Shown piece by piece: positions 35,601 to 47,823 of a DNA stretch of 64,000 nt (positions within the stretch are counted from its first letter, which is position 1; each line of letters opens with the position of its first letter). Both the position numbers and the translations under genes were made by a program. The notes under the pieces are model-generated. The model saw only the letters and a list, made by a program, of their open reading frames with translations, was not told the origin of the DNA and did no database searches. The stretch is from Epiperipatus broadwayi (lineage: Eukaryota; Onychophora; Udeonychophora; Euonychophora; Peripatidae): assembly GCA_028023455.1 (NCBI GenBank), contig JAQFVV010006231.1:6896036-6960035 (forward strand), read 5' to 3'.

Positions 35601-36914
35601 ATTCATATAAAAAGGAAAACAACTCTTCATTTTCTGATAATTCATTTAGTTACTTGGTTTTATAAGTTTGTAATACAAATATCAAATGGTTTTAAAAAAT
35701 TGGTATTTTCCCCAAAACTACTTTGTTCATGGGAGTCAATTTAAAACATTAAACTTAAATTGTAAGTCCTGGCAAACTAGTTGATACTACAATCTGCATT
35801 AAGAATCAAAATCAATTTTACATAATTAATGGTAAATTATTGTGTCTAAATATCAGTAACAATCAGTATATCAAGGGAAGAGATAAAATTCTCTTAAGAA
35901 AATACATTTCTGAATCTGTGCAACTTTTTTCAACCTATGCTTATAAAAAAATAAGTATATGTTTTAATTATTTATAAATTTTTCTTTTATTTTTTTTCGT
36001 AAAAATTCTTAAATATTTATTTCCTAATAATTATATGATGTTTACATATAGCTTTTATTTGAATGTATTTGATTATCAGGGAATAATTAGCCCGCCAAAA
36101 ATTGGAAGTTTTTTTTTCTTAAATATATATATTTTTAGATCAAAAGTTAAAATTAAATTAAATGAATTAATATTTTACATAATTTTATTTGTTGAAATTA
36201 TACTTTTAACAAGTTCACTAAAGCAAAAATTGGTATTTTTTTGCCTTTAAAAAAATTACAACTGATAAAAAAAAAACAAAAGGAAAACATGTTAACAAAT
36301 TAAATATTTCATACATAATAAATCTTGTAAAGACAAACAAAAATGTTATGAATTATAGAATCACATATACACTATCAAAAATCAAAGCTTAAAAATATAC
36401 TCTAGAAATGAAAGATTAACAAAACTATACAGAATATTCCTAATTCAAAATCCTTTTGAAATAAATTTTTATATTTTGAAATATATATTATTAAGTAATA
36501 GACATGAGAAAAAATTCAGATAGATAAAATCTTTTACATGGCATAAAAATTTCATAGCTACAAAAGAAGACTGAGATTGCATCATATTAGATTGCCTTAA
36601 CATTTTTTTTAGTTTTATCATCAATTTTTATATCTTACATTTTTTGTTTGCTAATAAATTTATAATGCTCAGTACTGCATGGGTTCATCTCTTTAAAGAT
36701 AATTCTTCATAAAACCAATTAGACTTTGTAATATTTAATATTGAGGATATTCCAATTTATAAATAATGTAAATACAATTAAAAAAACAAGAACTAATATT
36801 TTAAAATGACTGAATGTTCAATAGCAAATTTTGAAACTAGTTTTTATATATTATGTTCCTTAGTTTTTAGAACCATAGGCACATCTATCCTTTGCCATCT
36901 ATTATAGATTTGAA

Positions 36915-37235
36915 TTATTTTGCAGATGGTAGTGCTTCAAATCTATTAACTATACAAGAAAGCAGATTTAGATTGAAAGCCATATTTTTCCAATTTGGCC
37001 TAATTGCTTGATAGTAAGACAAAGAAATGAAATATGGATACTGAAGGAAAAATACATTAAATCCAAAGTCCAGCTGCAATACTCCTTGATCCAAAGCTCT
37101 CAATTAATGAATGCCATAAGCTAAAAATTCATCTGTGAATACCAGATAAAATATTACAAATAGGAATTTATTAAGCACAATCATTAAGCATCTACTGATT
37201 ACTCATGCTTTCACTAATGAAGAGCATTATCTAAG
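36915..37235 (-). repeat. Distant relative of the exon-like sequence at 59.9-60.2 kb
   Basis: The order of short matches to 59,930-60,140 is conserved: GATCCAA, then ATGCCATAAGCT, then ATAGGAATTT and GCACAA, then TGATTACTC. On the minus strand the translation FSLWHSLIESFGSRSIAA parallels SSLWLSSVSSLGSESTNA of the 60-kb frame. Stops interrupt it. The adjacent open frame 36,915-37,103 is in another phase and is not the conserved one. Confidence 0.55.
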
Positions 37236-37432
37236 CTGATGCCACAGGATGTTTTGTTGGTTTCAACTGATTAGTGTCATACTTAACAGAATATATCACT
37301 TTTGCTATTCATGTTTACTTTTAATAATCACCAACTATCGCTTCTTACACTTCAAGCAAACATTATATAAGCCATAAATTCCCATGTTTCAAAAATATTA
37401 CTTCTTTATTTTATATTCATATAAATTTACTA

Positions 37433-38765
37433 CACCTGGGTCTCGTTTTACGCGGATTTATTTAACGCGATTCATGTTTCTTCTTAATATTTTTGTATGC
37501 GGGTTTTCTTTTATGCGTTAACACTGTGTTAGATCGGAAGTCGAACTCCGATAATGCGCTATTACTTTAAATAATAAATTTCACACACTTACATCCTATT
37601 TAAAGTAATAGCACATTATTGGTATTCGACTTTCATCTTAATAATTTCAATATTTTCAGTGCTTTATAATAGTAAGATTTTATGCAATAATGGAATTAAA
37701 ATCGTGATTTCCACATTTTATGTACACACATTAAATTTTACAAGATTATAATGTAAATTTGTTCAAACATTGTGCGTGTTAATTTTGCATTTTAAATCAC
37801 ATTGTTTTTGCTTTTTAAAAAAGAATGTAATCAATTATTAATCATTTAGTGTCCGCAAGTTTATTTTTAAAAGGTGTGGGCACAATTAAATTTGACAATT
37901 AAAAATTAAAATCTGATTTTTAATAGTAATTAACAATTTAAAAATTACTTAAGGCGATCTGAAATTAATGTGATGTGAAACAAAATTTGATTTTTAAACG
38001 GAATTGAAAATTAAAAAATTAAAGACAAAAATAAAAATTTAATTTTTAGTTATTGGTGGTATTAATTAAATTTTTCCCAGCAGTGTAAAAAAAGATAATG
38101 AAACGGAAGTGGAACCTGTTCCTTTCACTGCAAATATGATTCGAGGGGGTCTTCAACTTTCTAATCAGTTGGCAAATTATTTTCTTATTAATGACACTAA
38201 TCATGAACATGCTCTTAAATTCCGAGAACTAAATTGTTGTGAGTCTGGATATCGCGAGCTTCATAAACAATTAATAAAATCGTCTCAAAGATTAATTACT
38301 AATTACGTTGTCACCAGAAAACCAGTAACACAACATGAGAGTGAAGTTGGCGCTAGTTGTATTTCCTCTTGTGAAAAATCTGATTTTTTACCAGTTTGCA
38401 AACGAACCTGTTTATCGGCAAATAGCGATAATCATTAAAACGTGTATAAAAAAATTTAAATTACTGTACTGTAAATTATGCATAAAAATATATTGTTTTG
38501 AATAAAATTAAATATTATAGTTAAAAAAAGTTTGTCTTGTATCAATTTTTTTCAAATTTGAAATTTTTTATTAGTCATATTTTATTTCCTTTTTTATTTG
38601 CGCGAATTTTAAATAATTTTACGTTGGTGCTTTGCCTTTATGCGATTTTTGAAAAATCACAGTCCGTATCCTCCCTTTTTCAAGGTAAGTTACATCTATT
38701 TTTGTGCGATTTCTTTTGCACGTTTTCTGAGGAACCTATCTATCGCGTAAAACGAGACCCAGGTG
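37433..38765 (+). mobile_element. Tigger-like element, copy 5
   Basis: This is the best preserved copy structurally: TA, then CACCTGGGTCTCGTTTTACG, through to GAGACCCAGGTG and TA at 38,766. It is 1,333 bp long. A subterminal hairpin lies at about 37,533-37,650 (GAAGTCGAACTCCGATAATG against its inverse). The transposase C-terminus is open at 38,109-38,438, whereas the DNA-binding and catalytic regions have been deleted. It is a deletion derivative that could only have moved by using an enzyme supplied elsewhere. Confidence 0.9.
38109..38438 (+). pseudogene. Tigger transposase C-terminal fragment
   Basis: The 110-codon frame is open into the upstream sequence and has no proper ATG at its head, so it is the tail of a longer protein. 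It contains MIRGGLQLSNQLANYFL, then RELNCCESGYRELHKQLIKS, and finishes CKRTCLSANSDNH. Related, more damaged tails lie in copies 1, 2, 4 and 6. Its place just before the right terminus of an element whose other copies carry a CENP-B-type helix-turn-helix supports reading it as the transposase C-terminus. The sequence itself has no motif that I could name independently. The catalytic DDD domain is missing. Confidence 0.65.
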
Positions 38766-39269
38766 TACATACTACTAATTAAAAAATTCTGTATATGGTA
38801 AGAATCACATTTATATTACCAAAAAAAATACAAATATTAAAAGTCATTGATATGTTTTAGAAAATCTTATTGTCTATTCTATTACTTATTTTAAACAACC
38901 ACTTCATTTAAAACTTTTCAAATTGGCTTTGAAAATAGTTAAAACAATATATGAACTTGTCATTTCATTTTATTAAGCTCCCACAAATTTTTAATATGAA
39001 AAATAAATTTATTTACTGCTAGACATAAACACTGACAAAAAAAATTGAATATACTTAGTTGATTTTAAAATATAAAAATCTCAGTCAGTTACTGAATTTT
39101 TTTAACTTCAAGATCATAAAACAAGATCAAAAAAATTTAATATTATGGTAAAAAACAATACAATTAATTATAAAATTATCATAAATGCATAAAATATATT
39201 TCTATATTGATCATATCATTCTCTCAGGATCAAAATTTAATGCTATATAAGTGTATGTTATATATATAC
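38766..39269. other. No gene seen
   Basis: A+T-rich spacer between a Tigger copy and the gypsy element. I see nothing in it. Confidence 0.6.
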
Positions 39270-41116
39270 TGTGCCGGACGAAAGATTTTTGTTTCAAACA
39301 TCCTGACCATGAGGGCGCCACTAGTCCGAAAACCGGAACTAGACATTTATTTTAAGGGTGGGCAGGATATACGAACATGAATGTGCCGGACTAAACCCAG
39401 GGAGAGCAAAAGCTAATGAAGGTGGTTCAGACAATTGACAAAACACTGAGACAAACGTCAGCCAAAATACTTATAAGAACTTTTTAAATTTATTAAACAT
39501 AATAACAAAATAAACATGAAACTTGATATACATTTACTTAGCAGATCTTAACATTGAGTGTATGCGAGCAGAACTACGTTAAATACCCAGGCAGACACGT
39601 TCATTTCTTATCTATGACACAATAATGGCTTATATCTTCTTGCTAGCGGTTCACCCAACCAATTCCCTTTTCCCTATAGAGATTTAGTAAGATGGACATT
39701 TATGGAGAATAACGGGACAGCGCAGACGAGCTTTTCTTAGTCCAGAAAAGAAATGTTGGAACCAAGAATGTCATAATTCTGCAAAACGCTCATGGACAAG
39801 TACATTGAAACGAGCCAAGGTTAGTCTCACACAAGAAAGAAACATGAATTACGCAATCTGAATTATAGCAAATAAATCTCTACCAAAAATAAATAAATCA
39901 TATATCCTCGCAATCGCTAGCCAAAGTCAAGTTTGATTTAGTTTACGCCGAAGCAAACAAACAAACAAAAATAAAAGAAAACTACTAAGGTCGGTCTGAG
40001 CATTTAACAAGGGTTAATCATAAAACTGAGAAATTATTAAGCACATAAAATCACTCGCCCTACACTCTCGAACAAGCAACATTTTAAGATTGAAAATCTT
40101 GCTACTAAGATTGTACTGTAAAATAAACAAAAATACATTAATATTTAAATTGATAAATTACACATCGTAAATATAATTTCCTTTTAAGATTAAGCTGAGA
40201 TTTGCGAGAGACTTAATTAGAGATTTAGCCCTGATTTTGACATGGAAAGGTAAGTTACCTCGAGATAATATTAAGTTCTGTTGTTCACACAAAGCTCGGT
40301 TTATGGAGTCCTATACAACGGATGTCATTTACTACAGGTTCAGAAGTCTGGAGGCATTATCGGGATCCACTCTGGACTTGACAGTTAGGTCATGATGAAA
40401 GTCACAATTTGGAGCTCTGGCGGTTCATCTTTGGAAAGGCTCAGCCCATCATGTTGTGGAGATTCTTTGTGGCATATATTACAGGCATGGCGTCTGAAGG
40501 ACTGCTATTATCGCGGCAAATAGTTATTGTCGGTCAACGGAAATTCAACTTGGTGATTCCCGTAGCTCCAATATCAAAAAAAGAAATTTTAGTCACTTTC
40601 ACAATGCAACAGTTCAATAACAGCTAAAATCTGGATCGATCCTCAATAAGAAGGTGAGCAATAAAAACTGAATGAACAGAATAGTCTCTTTGAATCCTCC
40701 TCTCTAATCAAACAAAAAAATAAATTACCCAGCTATTTATGTCCTTCGTTATCTCCCGCGCAATCTTAATTAGAAAACAATATCTTACAGGGCTTAATCT
40801 TACAAAAATGATTATTATTTTTTTTTATAAAAAAAAATACAAAACTAAATCTCAGCTTTAAAATACATCAACATTAATTTTTTTTTTTTAGTTTAAATAA
40901 AATACATATAAGAGCACTAATTAAACCTTGTTTGCTTTTAATTATTTTAAAAGAAAACAAGTGTCATAAAAAAAAATATTTTATACAAAATCAACTTAGA
41001 ATTAAAAAGATTTCAAAATAAATAAATATGGGTGTTATTGCACATATAAAACTTGGGTTTTTTTTTTTTCCAATTTACATGATAGAACCCTTGAATCGGA
41101 TAAAGTATCCAGTTCA
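39270..41116 (-). repeat. 3' LTR of the gypsy element (left copy)
   Basis: It matches 41,826-43,665 base for base except for scattered single changes and short indels, for example CACGTTCAT against CATGTTCAT, and an extra AGAG near 40,205. In element orientation it starts TGAACTGGATAC and ends GGCACA. Open frames inside it, such as 40,409-40,627, are repeated in the other LTR and are not evidence of a gene. Confidence 0.92.
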
Positions 41117-41135
41117 ACTGCCCCTTCACGCCAAC
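41117..41135 (-). promoter_or_regulatory. Candidate polypurine tract
   Basis: Immediately internal to the 3' LTR, the minus strand reads GGCGTGAAGGGGCAGT. The purine-rich GAAGGGG core lies a few bases from the LTR start, where Ty3/gypsy elements initiate plus-strand DNA synthesis. The tract is short, so the call is tentative. Confidence 0.4.
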
Positions 41136-41276
41136 AAAAAAAAAAAAGCAAAAGCATCTATTTGCTATTTCTTTTTTTTTCCAAACTTTAAACCCCAACA
41201 TTTAAAACTTTTAAATCCCCTCCCCCTGGCCGAACATTTGCCATGAGATCAATTCCTTAAGTGTACCTCCTATCTT

Positions 41277-41762
41277 TTAGGTGGCTGGCCTAAGGCTTCG
41301 TGCATTATAAGATCCATAAACCCCACGCTCATCTTCCAATACAAAGGCATTCGGACCATTTTTCTTTTGTATAGTGAAGGGTCCCTCATATACTGGGAAA
41401 ATTTTCTTATATTGATGCTGGGTTGGATTGCTGACATGAGGTTTTCGTACAAAAACCAAGTCCCCTACCTCGAATCTACATGGTCGTGGATTTCCCCGCT
41501 TTATGCGTACTTCAACCATATGTTTCAACTTTATTCGAGCCTTTCTTTTATCCATTTCTTTATCAATTTTGTCCCGATCTACAGGCAAGGGAGCCTTTAT
41601 CAGCATTGGATAATTCTGTCCAAACTGTAATCTGATGGGGGCAAACCCTGTAGATTCATTCTGTGTCCAATTTATGTAGTTAGTGATGTTTCCCGTCTGA
41701 TTCACCCATCCACGGTGATTTTCGCTGACATAAAGCCGAAATAAACGGTTTAACTCCCTCAT
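41277..41762 (-). pseudogene. Ty3/gypsy integrase C-terminal region
   Basis: The 161-codon frame covers the end of a retrotransposon integrase. It shows ERVMRELNRLFRLYVSENH at the start of the surviving part (the frame stays open upstream through PSILNPCERV), then INWTQNESTGFAPIRLQFG, the end of the catalytic core with the usual NxxxxxSTGxxP block. A basic spacer RIKLKHMVEVRIKRG follows, then the C-terminal GPY-type fold: FEVGDLVFVRKP, VYEGPFTIQKK, FVLEDERGVYGSYNARSLRP. The upstream HHCC zinc finger and first catalytic residues are missing because of the deletion that joins the 5' LTR region to this point near 41,820. The remaining frame has no stops, which fits a recent insertion. It cannot act as an integrase on its own. 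Confidence 0.87.
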
Positions 41763-41825
41763 GACTCTCTCACAGGGATTTAAAATCGAAGGCCCGCGTT
41801 GGTTGCGCTAAAATTACTATAGCTA

Positions 41826-43665
41826 TGTGCCGGACGAAAGATTTTTGTTTCAAACATCCTGACCATGAGGGCGCCACTAGTCCGAAAACCGGAACTAGAC
41901 ATTTATTTTAAGGGTGGGCAGGATATACGAACATGAATGTGCCGGACTAAACCCAGGGAGAGCAAAAGCTAATGAAGGTGGTTCAGACAATTGACAAAAC
42001 ACTGAGACAAACGTCAGCCAAAATACTTATAAGAACTTTTTAAATTTATTAAACATAATAACAAAATAAACATGAAACTTGATATACATTTACTTAGCAG
42101 ATCTTAACATTGAGTGTATGCGAGCAGAACTACGTTAAATACCCAGGCAGACATGTTCATTTCTTATCTATGACACAATAATGGCTTATATCTTCTTGCT
42201 AGCGGTTCACCCAACCAATTCCCTTTTCCCTATAGAGATTTAGTAAGATGGACGTTTGTGGAGAATAACGGGACAGCACAGACGAGCTTTTCTTAGTCCA
42301 GAAAAGAAATGTTGGAACCAAGAATGTCATAATTCTGCAAAACGCTCATGGACAAGTACATTGAAACGAGCCAAGGTTAGTCTCACACAAGAAAGAAACA
42401 TGAATTACGCAATCTGAATTATAGCAAATAAATCTCTACCAAAAATAAATAAATCATATATCCTCGCAATCGCTAGCCAAAGCCAAGTTTGATTTAGTTT
42501 ACGCCGAAGCAAACAAACAAACAAAAATAAAAGAAAACTACTAAGGTCGGTCTGAGCATTTAACAAGGGTTAATCATAAAACTGAGAAATTATTAAGCAC
42601 ATAAAATATCACTCGCCCTACACTCTCGAACAAGCAACATTTTAAGATTGAAAATCTTGCTACTAAGATTGTACTGTAAAATAAACAAAAATACATTAAT
42701 ATTTAAATTGATAAATTACACATCGTAAATATAATTTCCTTTTAAGATTAAGCTGAGATTTGCGAGACTTAATTAGAGATTTAGCCCTGATTTTGACATG
42801 GAAAGGTAAGTTACCTCGAGATAATATTAAGTTCTGTTGTTCACACAAAGCTCGGTTTATGGAGTCCTATACAACGGATGTCATTTACTACAGGTTCAGA
42901 AGTCTGGAGGCATTATCGGGATCCACTCTGGACTTGACAGTTAGGTCATGATGAAAGTCACAATTTGGAGCTCCGGTGGTTCATCTTTGGAAAGGCTCAT
43001 CCCATCATGTTGTGGAGATTCTTCGTGGCGTATATTACAGGCATGGCGTCAGAAGGACTGCTATTATCGCGGCAAAGTTATTGTTGGTCAACGGAAATTC
43101 AATTTGGTGATTCCCGTAGCACCAATATCAAAAAAAGAAATTTTAGTCACTTTCACAATGCAACAGTTCAACAACAGCTAAAATCTGGATCGATCCTCAA
43201 TAAGAAGGTGAGCAATAAAAACTGAATGAACAGAATAGTCTCTTTGAATCCTCCTCTCTAATCAAACAAAAAAATAAATTACCCAGCTATTTATGTCCTT
43301 CGTTATCTCCCGCGCAATCTTAATTAGAAAACAATATCTTACAGGGCTTAATCTTACAAAAATTATTTTTTTTTATAAAAAAAAATACAAAACTAAATCT
43401 CAGCTTTAAAATACATCAATATTAAATTTTTTTTTTTAGTTTAAATAAAATACATATAAGAGCACTAATTAAACCTTATTTGCTTTTAATTATTTTAAAA
43501 GAAAACAAGCGTCATAAAAAAAAATATTTTATACTAAAATCAACTTAGAATTAAAAAGATTTCAAAATAAATAAGTATGTGTGTTATTGCACATATAAAA
43601 CTTGGGTTTTTTTTTTTTCCAATTTACATGATAGAACCCTTGAATCGGATAAAGTATCCAGTTCA
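41826..43665 (-). repeat. 5' LTR of the gypsy element (right copy)
   Basis: This is the partner of 39,270-41,116. In element orientation it precedes the interior. The first interior bases (minus strand from 41,825: TAGCTATAGTAATTTTAGCG) do not show a primer-binding site that I can match to a tRNA, perhaps because the deletion began close to the LTR. Confidence 0.92.
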
Positions 43666-45157
43666 ATACACTTTATCATTTTTTTGTGTTGAGGGGTTTT
43701 TTTGATTCTTATTGTAGATAAATAGTAATCCACAATAGGTTTTTTTTAATGTGAATAGATATTTTATTAAAAATATAATAATTATAATTTTTATAATTCA
43801 GAGATAATTATTTTTTTGCTTTAGAGAATTCATTTCTAAAAAAGATTTACTATTTTTGAGTAAAAGCATTTACATTTTCAGATACAGCCAAAGACAAAAT
43901 GTCACAAGCAAATAAATATAAATTTATTTTTTTTACTTTATTTTTTAAAATATCTGATGACTGTAAATATTGCATTAAAATTACATATATACAGCATTTT
44001 ATATACACACATTTGGCACATAATAAGTAATGTTTTGAATTATGTCATCTGAGTTGTACTTAAAGCTAATAGTAATATTTGTATTGTATGTATATAAATA
44101 ATTAAATTGCCTCTATTTTTTAATATGTCTAAATCTGATAATTGAGTTCGCTGTGTAACAATATTTAGAATAATGAACAAATAACATTAACTTATGCATA
44201 TAACACATTCAATATCACAAAATATTGCATGAATCTCCAAGATCTTAAAAAATACTTTTTAATGACTTTTGTAAGTTAGAAATGTGCATCATTTCTCATT
44301 TCATATCTTATTGTGGCAACACTTTAATGCAATTTCATCCATAGTTAATAAAAAAAATATTTTCAAATTGAGATATCTCATTATAATAAAGCAAATTGTT
44401 TTATGTATTAAAATAAATTACTTTATATATAGATTATTGTTTCCACAAGTTGACCTATTAGACAATTATCCTCTTTCCACATAAAAGTTGATACAGTGGA
44501 TACCATTCATATTTGCAAAATTTTTACATTAAAGACAAAAAGAATTTGGGATAAAACCAGTTAAGAATCCCAAAATTCCCTCATCTTTCCTGGTCTATTT
44601 TTATTTTCTAAACAAGCAAAATTAAAACCAATAGAATTTTTAATAGTAGATTCATGTCTTAATCATTACATGCTCTTAGCAGTGCCCATATTTTTTCTTC
44701 AATTTAAAATAGCATGAAAACTGTATACTCTGTATATGTGCCTGCTCCATAATTCAATTCACCTTTTTATTCCACTTTAAGTAAAATTCAAGTTTCATTT
44801 TTCTATGACAAAAATTAATGATTTCATAATAATTTTTCTAATTAATGCATTTTAACCCCTCTCCCTCACTTTCATGGTTGTTATGATTTAGTTTACAGGA
44901 AATTTTTCTGTGAAGAATAATGAACTATTCAACTACTTCAAGCAATGATAGTGGTTTCTCAGAAATAATAGTAATTACGCTGGAGATAATCACTAGTTTA
45001 GAAAATGATTAGTAATAATAATTATTATATTTATCTGAGGTGGATGGTGTGAAAGTTGTGAATAGAGTGAGTTTGACAATGGTAAATAAAAATGTAATAA
45101 TTATAGTTACTATAAAAAAACAAGTTCAACCACTGTCTAAATTAACCTTTTAACCGG
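43666..45157. other. No gene seen
   Basis: A+T-rich spacer. The segment 44,900-45,120 shares words with 32,575-32,830 (GTTTGACA, GGTAAATAAAAATRT), which suggests remnants of one old repeat. No protein is recognised. Confidence 0.5.
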
Positions 45158-45161
45158 TTAA

Positions 45162-46740
45162 CCTTTTGTCTGATCGGTTCGTTTTTAAACGAGGAAACTT
45201 GACATCACTGTAAATTGCTTAGTTTTTGCACTACGTTTACGGTTTTGACGTCATTTTTTAGAACGCAAAAAGTTTTATAATATACTGCCATCTATTGAAT
45301 TATTTTACAAGTAAAAAATCAATAAAATGACGATTTATGTCAAACAAAAACAAAGCACTGCCTTCTCACATCTTTTCTTGAATCTTATTGGCTGTTGAAA
45401 TTTTGTAAACTAAAGAAAATGTAAAAGCACCGCCTTCTCATCATCTTTTCTTGAATCTTATTGGCGGTTAAAATTTTTATATGGCTGCCAAAAAGTAAAA
45501 AGTTACGAACGTTTTTGTTTTATTTTGAAAATGATAAACGAATGCTTTAGAGCATTTTAAAATATTTTTTGATGAAATACAAATTATTTTCATATAATAT
45601 GCCAAAAATAAATATTATTTTACAAAAATAGTTAAGATTTTAGCAAGAATTATTTATTTATTGCAAAGTGGGGAAAAAAAATCATAACGTGAAATTGATG
45701 ATTGACGTTTCTTTTCATTTCAACCGTAACAAAAATTTTTTAAATTATAAATCAAAATTTATTTTTGAACAAACTTTCGTTTATTTTCATAATGTGAGAA
45801 ATTACTAATATACTTTTTACAAACGAAACTAAAGTGAATATATTTAATAAACGGTCAATAACTTTTGAAAAATTGACACATCAGTTTGTGAATTGGCCAA
45901 TTAAAAGCTTTGAGTGTTACCACCTGCGGCGAATGATATAATAGCAATCTGTTTTGCATTGATCAGATCAGATTAGTTTTTATTAACAAAAAAGTATCAA
46001 TGAGTAATTTTATCTACGATTAATTTTTCAATCACTTATAAGAATAAATTTATTTTTTTAATTATTTCAATCACTTATAAGTATAAATTTATTTTTTTAA
46101 TTATTTGATAAAAAAATGACATTTTTGTTGCTTACAAGCATGTTCGGGGATTGGTTAAATTTACATTATGAATTAGTTTCATTAATATAATAGGCATTTC
46201 TTACAGCATCTGTATATAGAGGACATCGGTAGTTTTGACCAGAAAAAAAACATCTTTATTTTTTCAAAAATCACCATTTTTTTTGTAAATTATCTTTCCT
46301 ACATATTAAGAACAAAAAAATTGCTAAAGATCAAAAATAAAAATTGCAATAAAATTCATAAAATTAGGTCAATTATATGAAGATGACTATCACAATGTAA
46401 ATTATAGAAATGCATTTCAGATGTGTAGAGATAGATGATGAAGGTATTAAAAAATTTATTAAGCAGAATAGCATTAAATAATACAATCACTCAAAATCGC
46501 TAAAACAGGGGGTCAAATGAGTCTATGCAGACGTCCATAATAAATATGTATGCCATAAGGAGTCATATAGATAAAAATATAACAAAAGATGACCAGTAGT
46601 GGATTGTTCAGACTATGCTATCAATAGTTTTACTCTCAAAAAAAAAATATGCCTGCCTAAAAAAAAAAAAAAAAAGGTTGTGTTCTGATCTATCTTGTCA
46701 GCTGCCTGATGGTGTTGATGCTCCTGGGTTAGCGATTCTC
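45162..46740 (+). pseudogene. piggyBac-related element remnant, copy 2
   Basis: A candidate left end is TTAA (45,158-45,161) followed by CCTTTTGTCTGATCGGTTCG. Near 46,430-46,560 a broken plus-strand reading gives DDEGIKKFIKQNSIK and then YADVHNKYVCHKESY. This corresponds to the DES..KFKGR.S.KQY and ADS..GYV blocks of piggyBac transposases, and to the same place in the pseudogene at 11.8 kb. Between these points lies a noncoding leader with a 73-bp direct duplication (45,353 and 45,424, TCTTTTCTTGAATCTTATTG). A fragment of the same leader is present inside Tigger copy 4. No right terminus was identified. Confidence 0.6.
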
Positions 46741-46769
46741 TATTAATATTGACTTTTTTTTTTGTTTAC

Positions 46770-47823
46770 AAATTTTACTTTCTTTCATTTCTAAATTATT
46801 TTTCCCAAATAATATTTTTGACAATGAAATAATAATAGATGTTTTTTAATTTTTATTGACGAGTGTCTTTTTTGGTGTATGTTCACATATTAATTTGGGT
46901 TTTTTAAATAGTATTACTGTTTTTTAAAATTTGATTGACAAAATTCAAGGGAAAACTGGTTTTTTTATGTATCTTTAAATAATAATTTACATTACTTTTA
47001 TTGGTTTACATTTGATTGACAACAATTAGTGGAAGGGGTGTTTTGTGTATGATTAAATAATAATTTATGTTACTTTTATTTTACATTTGATTGCCGACAA
47101 CAATTATTGGGAGAAGGGTTTTTTTTGTGTATGTTTAATTAAAAATTTAAGTTACTTTTATTTTACATTCAATTGACAACACCAATTTTACCTTCTTTCG
47201 TTTATAAATTATTTTTCCCAAATACTTTTGACAATGGGACAATAATAATTGCTTTTTAATTTTTATTGACAAGTCTTTTTTGATGTAAGTTCAAATAGTT
47301 TTACCTTACTTCTATTGGTTTACATTTTATTGACAATAATTAGTGGGAGGGGTGTTCTTTTGTATGTTTAAATAATAATTCACATTACTTTTATTTTACA
47401 TTTGATTGACAACAATTATTGGGAGAAGGGGCTTCTTTGTGTATGTTTAAATAAAATTTAAGTTACCTTTATTTTACATTTGATTGACAACAAATTTTAC
47501 TTTCTTTCGTTTATAAATTATTTGGTTTTCCCAAATAATATTTTTGGCAATGGGACAATAATAGTTGCTTTTTAATTTTTTTTGACAAGAGGGTCTTTTT
47601 TTTTGGTATACGTTCAAATAGTAATTTGGGTTATGTTTAAATAATACTTTCCGTTACTTTTATTGTTTTACATTTGATTGACAATAATTAGTAGGAGGGA
47701 TGTTTTTGTATATGTTTAAATAAGAATTTACGTTACTTTTATTTTACATTTGATTGACAACAATTATTGGGAGGAGTGTATGTTTAAATAAAAATTTAAG
47801 TTACTTTTATTTTACATTTGATG
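46770..47823. repeat. Higher-order satellite with ~75-bp subunits
   Basis: The phrase TTATTTTACATTTGATTGAC recurs at roughly 75-bp steps, each time followed by ACAACAATTATTGGGAG or a variant. Superimposed on this, a longer unit starting AATTTTACYTTCTTTCRTTT returns at 46,771, 47,184 and 47,492, so units of ~413 and ~308 bp built from the same subunits lie in tandem. The spacing varies, so it is a decaying satellite rather than an array of regular repeats with unique spacers. Confidence 0.88.

Larger units (their letters stand above)
34764..37432. other. Spacer with a tandem repeat and an exon-like relic
   Basis: Aside from the 35.2-35.6 kb duplication and the relic at 36.9-37.2 kb, both listed separately, the sequence is A+T-rich without recognised features. 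The frames at 34,962-35,168 and 36,035-36,250 have low-complexity composition typical of chance. Confidence 0.55.
39270..43665 (-). mobile_element. Internally deleted Ty3/gypsy LTR retrotransposon
   Basis: Two long direct repeats of 1,847 and 1,840 bp, nearly identical by eye, flank 709 bp of interior. The ends obey the TG...CA rule (TGTGCCGGAC to CCAGTTCA on the plus strand). The element is bordered by the 4-bp duplication ATAC (39,266-39,269 and 43,666-43,669). The interior carries only the end of integrase, in minus orientation, so the 5' LTR is the right-hand one. Gag, protease, reverse transcriptase and RNase H are gone. Similarity of the LTRs implies fairly recent insertion, and the intact duplication argues against an inter-element recombinant. 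Confidence 0.92.

Noticed and set aside
40409-40627. Open frame of 72 codons repeated at 42,948-43,225
   Set aside because: Both lie at the same place in the two LTRs, antisense to the element, and have no protein resemblance. They are shadows of the LTR sequence.
41013-41246. Frames spanning the LTR/interior border in both orientations
   Set aside because: They read through long T/A homopolymers and cross the LTR boundary. They are not coding.
42760-42951. 63-codon frame in the right LTR
   Set aside because: The left LTR has an indel here that breaks it, and its composition is unremarkable. It is not a gene.
46770-47823. Regularly spaced repeats that might suggest a CRISPR array
   Set aside because: The intervals between repeated words are themselves repeated, not unique, and the genome is eukaryotic. 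It is a satellite.
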